DNA from: Halorubrum lacusprofundi ATCC 49239
GTDB lineage: Archaea > Halobacteriota > Halobacteria > Halobacteriales > Haloferacaceae
Direction of reading: 5' to 3'
Length of the DNA stretch: 64,000 nucleotides
NCBI RefSeq assembly: GCF_000022205.1
Contig: NC_012029.1
Location: 1,612,001-1,676,000, forward strand
Made by a program: the position numbers and the translations under genes. Positions 59,557-64,000 of this stretch are shown here, piece by piece; within the stretch, counting starts at the first letter, position 1; the number at the start of each line of letters is the position of its first letter. Below the pieces are notes generated by a model that was given only the letters and a program-made list of their open reading frames with translations, searched no databases and was not told where the DNA came from.

Positions 59557-60156
59557 TTACTCGAACAGCTCGACGGCCTGCTCGTAGCGGGTCGCGGGCT
59601 CGTTCCAGTCGACGACCTCGAAGAAGTTGTCGACGAACTCGCCACGAGCCGGGCCGTAGTCGTGGTAGTAGGAGTGCTCCCACACGTCCAGCGCCAGAAT
59701 CGGGTGACCGCCCCAGATCGCGCCCTGGTCGTGCTTGTCGACCACGACGTTCCGCAGCTGGTTCGAGAATGTGTCGTACACTAAGAGCGCCCAGCCGGAC
59801 GCGGCGGACGCCGCCGCCTCGAACTCGCCCTTCCAGGCGTCGTACGAGCCGAAGTCCTCCGCGATCCGGTCGGCCAGCGCGCCATCGGGCTCGTCGCCGC
59901 CCTCCGGGCTCATGTTCTGCCAGAACAGGTCGTGCAGGATGTGACCCGACGAGTTGTGGGTCACGTTCCGGATCGCCCCGCCCGACGACGAGAAGTCGTG
60001 CTCTTCGCGGTTCGCTTCGAGCGTCTCCTCGGCCGAGTTCCACCCGTTCACGTACCCTTGATGGTGCGTGTCGTGATGCCATTCCAGCACCTGCTCCGAA
60101 AGGTGCGGTTCCAACGCGTCGTAATCGTACGGCAGCGGATCAAGTTCGTAGCTCAT
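59557..60156 (-). CDS. sod: Superoxide dismutase [Mn/Fe]
   Basis: A 199-residue enzyme from ATG 60156 (MSYELDPLPYDYDALEPHLS). The metal ligands are His in VLEWHHDTHHQGYVNGWN, His in SSGHILHDLFWQN, and Asp/His in LALDVWEHSYYHDYGPARG. The sequence GHPILALDVWEHSYYHDY is diagnostic. It converts superoxide to hydrogen peroxide and oxygen. Leader and promoter region lie in 60157-60240. It is monocistronic. Confidence 0.96.
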   Translation of the reverse strand: MSYELDPLPYDYDALEPHLSEQVLEWHHDTHHQGYVNGWNSAEETLEANREEHDFSSSGGAIRNVTHNSSGHILHDLFWQNMSPEGGDEPDGALADRIAEDFGSYDAWKGEFEAAASAASGWALLVYDTFSNQLRNVVVDKHDQGAIWGGHPILALDVWEHSYYHDYGPARGEFVDNFFEVVDWNEPATRYEQAVELFE

Positions 60157-60400
60157 CGTTGTATCACCTGTCACCAACATGTTCCGGAAACCTGTTAAAG
60201 ATAATGCGCCACATGATATCACACGTCACCTGACACGACGGATCTCGAACGCCCGGATATCGAACGCTCGGCTCGCGGTTCACATCGGCGCGGGATCGGA
60301 GAGGTGAGCCGATCGGTCTCGGTGCCGTTCCGAGATGTGACTCAAAGGGGTTTCTCGGTGTGTGCGAGACGCACGCGGCGCCGAGTGCGCCGCGCGCTGA

Positions 60401-60484
60401 CGGTGGGACTGGGATTCGAACCCAGGAAGCCGTGAGGCTACCGGTTTTCAAGACCGGCGCAATAGGCCGCTCTGCCATCCCACC
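60401..60484 (-). tRNA. tRNA-Ser (anticodon TGA)
   Basis: A class II tRNA of 84 bases. The acceptor GGTGGGA pairs with TCCCACC, with discriminator G. The anticodon stem CCGGT/ACCGG encloses CTTGAAA, giving anticodon TGA (Ser, UCA codons). A long variable arm TAGCCTCACGGCTTC and T-arm CTGGG-TTCGAAT-CCCAG follow. It is intact and shows no flanking duplicate. Confidence 0.95.
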
Positions 60485-60510
60485 GCACCCGGACCGTTGG
60501 GAGCGTCCGA

Positions 60511-61050
60511 CTAAGTGGTGTCGGTGTCGGTCGGGCTTGTCGCGTCGGGCGCCCGAAGCCGGTAGTGGATCGCGAACACGACGAGCGCGGCCAAGACCGG
60601 CGGTACGACGCCCGCGACCTGCGGGAGCCCGTAGAGGGCGCCGACGACGACCGACTCGGTCGGATCGCGGAGTTCCGCCGGCGCGGAGATGACCATCCCG
60701 ACGTACAGCGAGATGAGGAACAGGAACCCGCCGTACGCGAGCTTTCGGTCGTAGCCCGCCTTCACGGGGTCGCCGCGGCGGTGCCGACGAGCGACGAACA
60801 GCAGGGGAGCGAGCAGCGGCGCGACCGCAGCAAACCCGGCGATCACGTACAGCGACCGCGAGAACAGGAACGTCCCGCTCTGCACCTCCGCGGTCTCGGC
60901 CATCCAGACGACGAGCGCGAGAGTGACCACCGTCGCGATCAGCCCGGCCGCGAGCGCCCCGATCACGCCGTACACGCGCATCGTCCACGACTCCGTCTCG
61001 CGGATCGCATAAGGGATCGCGCCGAACACCCCGCGGTAGCTGTCTGCCAT
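60511..61050 (-). CDS. Four-helix membrane protein of unknown function
   Basis: A 179-residue protein with hydrophobic helices near 26-50, 65-88, 105-125 and 140-163. The short N-terminal cytoplasmic part is ADSYRGVFGAIPYAIRETES. A basic loop (RRHRRGDPVKAGYDRKLAYG) sits between helices 2 and 3, suggesting inside-positive topology. The family seems restricted to haloarchaea; no function is known to me. Its start lies 30 bases from the promoter region of the divergent cis-prenyltransferase-like gene. Confidence 0.65.
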   Translation of the reverse strand: MADSYRGVFGAIPYAIRETESWTMRVYGVIGALAAGLIATVVTLALVVWMAETAEVQSGTFLFSRSLYVIAGFAAVAPLLAPLLFVARRHRRGDPVKAGYDRKLAYGGFLFLISLYVGMVISAPAELRDPTESVVVGALYGLPQVAGVVPPVLAALVVFAIHYRLRAPDATSPTDTDTT

Positions 61051-61146
61051 CGCCGGCGCTACGGCCGAGGGCGAATTAAACCCCTCGTCGCCGGTCGCGA
61101 CCGCCCCAAGAACGTGGTCGACACCTACAACGTCAGCGGCCGCTGG

Positions 61147-61154
61147 TTTTTATA
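61147..61154 (+). promoter_or_regulatory. TATA box for the UPP-synthase-like gene
   Basis: TTTTTATA lies 23-30 bases before the GTG at 61177, consistent with a leaderless GTG-initiated transcript. Confidence 0.55.
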
Positions 61155-61176
61155 CACCCCGCAGAGACCGACCAAT

Positions 61177-61974
61177 GTGGGACTGTACGACACGTACCTC
61201 GCCGTCCGCCACCGGCTCCACGACGGCGACCCGCCCGAACACGTCGCGATCGTCATCACCGAACGCGACCTCCTCGCTAACGGCGCGTTCGACACCCTTT
61301 CGGCGGCGCTTGGGTGGGCCTTCGAGTACGGCGCAGAGCGCGTCACCGTCTCAGTATCTGTGCTCGACGCGGCCGTCGTCTCGACGCTCGTCCGCGAGCT
61401 CCGACGGATCGACGCCCCTCGACGGGTCGTCGTTCGAGGACCGGAGGACGAAGTGCTCGATGGCGGCGTGGTTGACGGCGGCGTAGTCGCCGGCAGCGTG
61501 GTCGACGGCGGCATTGTTGACGACGGCGTAGTTGACGACAGCGCGTCCGAGTCCGAAACCGCTCCCGGAGACGAGTCCGGAACCGACTCCGAACGGCGAC
61601 GGCGCAACAGGAGATCGGACGCCGAGGGACAGCGCGACGGACGACTGGACGACGCACCGATCCGGATCACGGTCGGGCTCGGCGGGAAAGCCGAGTTCGC
61701 GGCCGCAGTCCGGGAGCTCGCAGTCGACGTGGACGCCGGCGACCTCGATCCGGAATCGATCGACCCCGCCGACGTCTCGGACCGGCTGGTGTTCCCCGAA
61801 GAGCCCGATCTCGTGATCAAAACCGGCGCCGAGCGGCTCTCGGACTTCGCCATCTGGCAGTCGGTGTACGCCGAACTCTACTTTACCGATGTGAACTGGC
61901 GGGACTTCAGAAAGCGGGACTACCTCCGGGCGGTGCTTGACTTTCAGGATCGACAGCGGCGGTTCGGTCGGTAG
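61177..61974 (+). CDS. cis-Prenyltransferase (UPP synthase) homologue lacking the catalytic Asp motif
   Basis: A 265-residue protein from GTG 61177. The C-terminal half is clearly the cis-prenyltransferase family: DLVIKTGAERLSDFAIWQSV and ELYFTDVNWRDFRKRDYLRA. In the N-terminal half the family motif HxxxxMDGNRRWA is replaced by EHVAIVITERDLLANGAFDT, so the catalytic Asp and phosphate-binding residues are missing. Residues about 95-150 are a Val/Asp/Gly/Ser/Glu insert (GGVVDGGVV repeats). It resembles non-catalytic subunits such as eukaryotic NgBR, which work with an active partner. Confidence 0.8.
   Translation: MGLYDTYLAVRHRLHDGDPPEHVAIVITERDLLANGAFDTLSAALGWAFEYGAERVTVSVSVLDAAVVSTLVRELRRIDAPRRVVVRGPEDEVLDGGVVDGGVVAGSVVDGGIVDDGVVDDSASESETAPGDESGTDSERRRRNRRSDAEGQRDGRLDDAPIRITVGLGGKAEFAAAVRELAVDVDAGDLDPESIDPADVSDRLVFPEEPDLVIKTGAERLSDFAIWQSVYAELYFTDVNWRDFRKRDYLRAVLDFQDRQRRFGR
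61455..61560. repeat. GGC-GTG/GTA-GTC-GAC-type simple repeat
   Basis: Irregular 12- to 15-base repeats (GGCGGCGTGGTTGAC and variants) encode the V-D-G-G-V linker inside the UPP-synthase-like protein. It is prone to slippage and absent from the normal family length. Confidence 0.65.
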
Positions 61975-61993
61975 GCGGTCTCGATCTTGCGGC

Positions 61994-63160
61994 TTACCAG
62001 ACGAACTGGAACAGGAGCGTGAACGTGACGAGCGCCCCGACCGTCGAGAGGAGCGGGACGACGTTCTGCATCAGCACGACGCGTGCGCTCGTGCCCGGGT
62101 TGAACAGATCCGACGCCGAGGGGATGTCCGACGGGTCGCCCTCGCCGATCGGTCCCGTCTCGTCGGCCTTCAGCGCGCCGACGGAGACTTTCGGCTCCTT
62201 CTCGCCGCTAATTCCCTGTTTGACCGTCACTGTTCGTGTCGCGCGCCCCCAGCCGAGGCCGACGATCGACATCGTCGCGATGATGACGAACGACGCCGGA
62301 ATCCCCACCGCCGAGAGGCTGATGACGATTCCGGAGGAGACGCAGGCGACGACGATCGCCGCGGTCAGCGGGAGGTCGGTGATGTCGTTGCCGAGCGTGT
62401 CGAGCGTCCGGCGCGCGATCGTGAAGGCTCCGACAGCGACGGCGGCACTCCCGAGGAGGATCATCGGTGTCATCTCGACGTTGTCGAGCGCGACGAGCGG
62501 TGCGATCGCGTTCGCGATGTTCGATGTCCCCGAGGAGAAGGCCATCAGACAGCCGATCGCGATGACGACGAACCCGCCGACGAACTCGCGGCGCGTCGTG
62601 TTCGGTCCCGGGACCGGTTTGGGGATAATCCCAGACCGGTCGAACACGAACAGCGAGCCTTCGGTGCTTTCGATCGCCACCCAGCTGTCGATCGCGGGGT
62701 AGAAGTATCGGCCGACGACGCCGGAGACCCAGAACCCGATGATCGGCGCGACGATCCACCAGATAGCGATTTCGCCCATCACGGCCCGGTCAAGGGTACC
62801 CGTCGCCAGTCCAAGTCCGGCGATGGCGCCGACCGCCGTCATCGACGTCGATGCGGGCACGCCGGCGAAGTTGCCGACGAAGAGCGCGCCTCCGATAAAG
62901 AAGAGGACGACGATGCTCGTCTCCAGCGTGAACACGTTTCCGCCGGTGACGAGGTCCTCGCCGAGCGTCGTCACGACGCGCTGGCCCAACGTCCCCGCGC
63001 CGATGAAGAAGAACACCGACATCAGTGCAGCGGCCCCGGACTTGGAGAGCACATCTGCACCGACCGCCGGCCCGAACGCCGGCCCCGTCGTCGCACCACC
63101 GATGTTGTACCCGACAAACGCTGCGACCACGAACCCGACGAGAAGTAAGGCCTCAACCAT
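61994..63160 (-). CDS. Inorganic phosphate transporter, PiT family
   Basis: A 388-residue protein from ATG 63160 (MVEALLLVGFVVAAFVGYNI). PiT signatures occur in both halves: VGYNIGGATTGPAFGPAVGA with LFVGNFAGVPASTSMTAVGA near the N-terminus, and ALDNVEMTPMILLGSAAVAV with LTAAIVVACVSSGIVISLSA later. GNFAG and SNIANAI are the conserved ion/phosphate-binding turns. It carries phosphate with sodium or protons. Ten or more helices are visible. It is divergent from the LarC-like gene. Confidence 0.92.
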   Translation of the reverse strand: MVEALLLVGFVVAAFVGYNIGGATTGPAFGPAVGADVLSKSGAAALMSVFFFIGAGTLGQRVVTTLGEDLVTGGNVFTLETSIVVLFFIGGALFVGNFAGVPASTSMTAVGAIAGLGLATGTLDRAVMGEIAIWWIVAPIIGFWVSGVVGRYFYPAIDSWVAIESTEGSLFVFDRSGIIPKPVPGPNTTRREFVGGFVVIAIGCLMAFSSGTSNIANAIAPLVALDNVEMTPMILLGSAAVAVGAFTIARRTLDTLGNDITDLPLTAAIVVACVSSGIVISLSAVGIPASFVIIATMSIVGLGWGRATRTVTVKQGISGEKEPKVSVGALKADETGPIGEGDPSDIPSASDLFNPGTSARVVLMQNVVPLLSTVGALVTFTLLFQFVW

Positions 63161-63337
63161 ATATCTGTTATAACAATACACGGCGGGTTAAGCGAACAGG
63201 TTTCCGCGCCCCGATAGGCGCACGGACGATCCGATCGATCGGCGGAGCCGGAAGAGCCGTTTAAAAGCTCGACACGGATCGCGTCGCCAGCGAGTCGGAT
63301 CCGGGAGTATTTGTCTCGCGGTGGCCTCCGATCGGTC

Positions 63338-64000
63338 ATGCGAACGCTCGTCTTCGACGGTCGGACCGGTGCCGCCGGCGACATGATTTGCGCCGCGCTG
63401 ATTGCGGCCGGCGCCGACCCCGACGCCCTTGCGCCTGTGACCGATCGGCTCCCGGTCCGGTACGAGATCGGCGAGACGACCAAAAACGGGATCCGGGCGA
63501 CGACCGTCGACGTGCTTCTCGACGGCGACGACGACGATCACGATCACACTCACGGTGACGGTCACAGCCACGGCCACAGCCACAACCACGGCGACGGTGA
63601 CGGCCACGACCATGCTCATGAGCACGGTCATTCCCATGAGCATGATCACTCTCACGATCACTCTCACGATCACTCTCACGATCACACCCACGATCACACC
63701 CACGATCACGCCGAGTCCGAACACGCCGAGGGTGCCGGCGTCCACCGCACCTACCCCGAAGTCGTCGCGCTCGTCGAGTCGATGGATCTCCTCGAATCCG
63801 TCGAGTCGCTCGCGCTCGACGCTTTCGAGCGGCTCGGTCGCGCGGAGGCGTCGGTCCACGGCACCGAACTCGACGAGACCCACTTCCACGAGGTCGGCGC
63901 GGACGATGCCATCGCCGACGTGGTCGGCGCGGCGCTCCTCTTAGACGATCTCGACCCCGAGCGGGTCGTAACGACCCCAGTCGCGACGGGCGGCGGCGAG
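63338..64000 (+). CDS. larC: LarC-like nickel insertion protein, N-terminal part (cut by window edge)
   Basis: The first 221 codons are present and the gene runs off the right edge. The start MRTLVFDGRTGAAGDMICAA is the LarC entry motif. Between residues about 68 and 128 lies a very His-rich insert (HDHTHGDGHSHGHSHNHGDG-style). The core resumes with DLLESVESLALDAFERLGRA and ETHFHEVGADDAIADVVGAA, characteristic of LarC. LarC makes the nickel-pincer cofactor of lactate racemase. The His-rich insert may store nickel. larA and larB, if present, are outside the window. Confidence 0.88.
   Translation, partial: MRTLVFDGRTGAAGDMICAALIAAGADPDALAPVTDRLPVRYEIGETTKNGIRATTVDVLLDGDDDDHDHTHGDGHSHGHSHNHGDGDGHDHAHEHGHSHEHDHSHDHSHDHSHDHTHDHTHDHAESEHAEGAGVHRTYPEVVALVESMDLLESVESLALDAFERLGRAEASVHGTELDETHFHEVGADDAIADVVGAALLLDDLDPERVVTTPVATGGGE
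63535..63715. repeat. His/Asp-rich simple repeat (CACGATCACTCT units)
   Basis: A 12-base unit CACGATCACTCT recurs about four times, followed by CACGATCACACC copies, within the LarC-like gene. It encodes HDHSHDHT-type histidine clusters. Confidence 0.85.

Overview
The window comes from a halophilic archaeon of the class Halobacteria, most likely a Halorubrum-like member of the Haloferacales. The evidence is very high GC with GC-rich third positions, strongly acidic proteins, Tat signal peptides, PGF-CTERM surface anchors, leaderless genes with a TATA box 20-30 bases upstream, and haloarchaeal family signatures (DUF5802, bat-type HTH_10, archaea-specific SMC-related protein, RadB, Fen1). Most of the window is ordinary chromosome with short operons on both strands. 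It is broken by three accessory patches with different composition.

Layout. 1-1390: AT-richer accessory edge with a cut-off archaea-specific SMC-related ATPase, a small membrane protein, a DNA-methyltransferase tail and a winged-helix remnant. 1398-9390: TVP38 membrane protein, sulfatase-like protein with GtrA, epoxide-hydrolase-like enzyme, cupin plus rhodanese, a frameshifted PGF-CTERM metalloprotease and a Vms1-like peptidyl-tRNA hydrolase. 9391-11462: a non-coding hairpin-rich repeat followed by a TnpB-only IS1341-type element that abuts the 3' end of a DUF5802 gene. 11946-14250: 6-phosphogluconate dehydrogenase and an ISH3-like transposase. 14467-23587: cupin, threonine synthase, HTH regulator, glycine cleavage genes (gcvH, gcvPA, gcvPB, no gcvT), fen1, a TM-helix channel-like protein and a J-domain/[2Fe-2S] ferredoxin fusion. 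23618-36383: DHH/S1 phosphoesterase, YIP1-like protein, pilin-like protein, a sugar oxidoreductase/isomerase pair behind a palindromic operator candidate, PspA, a DgcN/DgcA-like D-glutamate pair, folD, aldo/keto reductase, HAD hydrolase and a four-CBS protein with a hibernation-factor-like tail. 36534-49412: large S8 protease, radB, cold-shock protein, a SCO/TlpA/CcdA thiol-redox operon, AIM24, NSS transporter, geranylgeranyl-reductase-like flavoprotein and an M24-like protein lacking metal ligands.

49585-55335 is the main accessory feature: a roughly 5.7 kb integrative element in a tRNA-Val(GAC) gene. It is bounded by the intact tRNA and a 37-base copy of the tRNA 3' end. It carries a tyrosine integrase with a cysteine cluster, a large P-loop replication-type protein, a small conserved acidic protein and two paralogous LAGLIDADG-fold proteins that both lack the catalytic acidic residue. 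No capsid, spike or packaging gene is visible, so it looks like a minimal integrative plasmid or a decayed provirus.

55789-64000 returns to core chromosome: Tat-exported ferritin-like protein, pterin dehydratase, EVE-like protein, P-loop ATPase with a DUF5827-like gene, superoxide dismutase, tRNA-Ser(TGA), a membrane protein, a cis-prenyltransferase homologue without its catalytic Asp motif, a PiT phosphate transporter and the start of a LarC-like gene cut by the window end.

A recurring theme is enzymes that have kept their fold but lost catalytic residues: the LAGLIDADG pair, the M24 protein, the UPP-synthase homologue and the altered RuvC-II of TnpB. These are the best places to look for new biology. 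Product names come from reading motifs; no database search was run.
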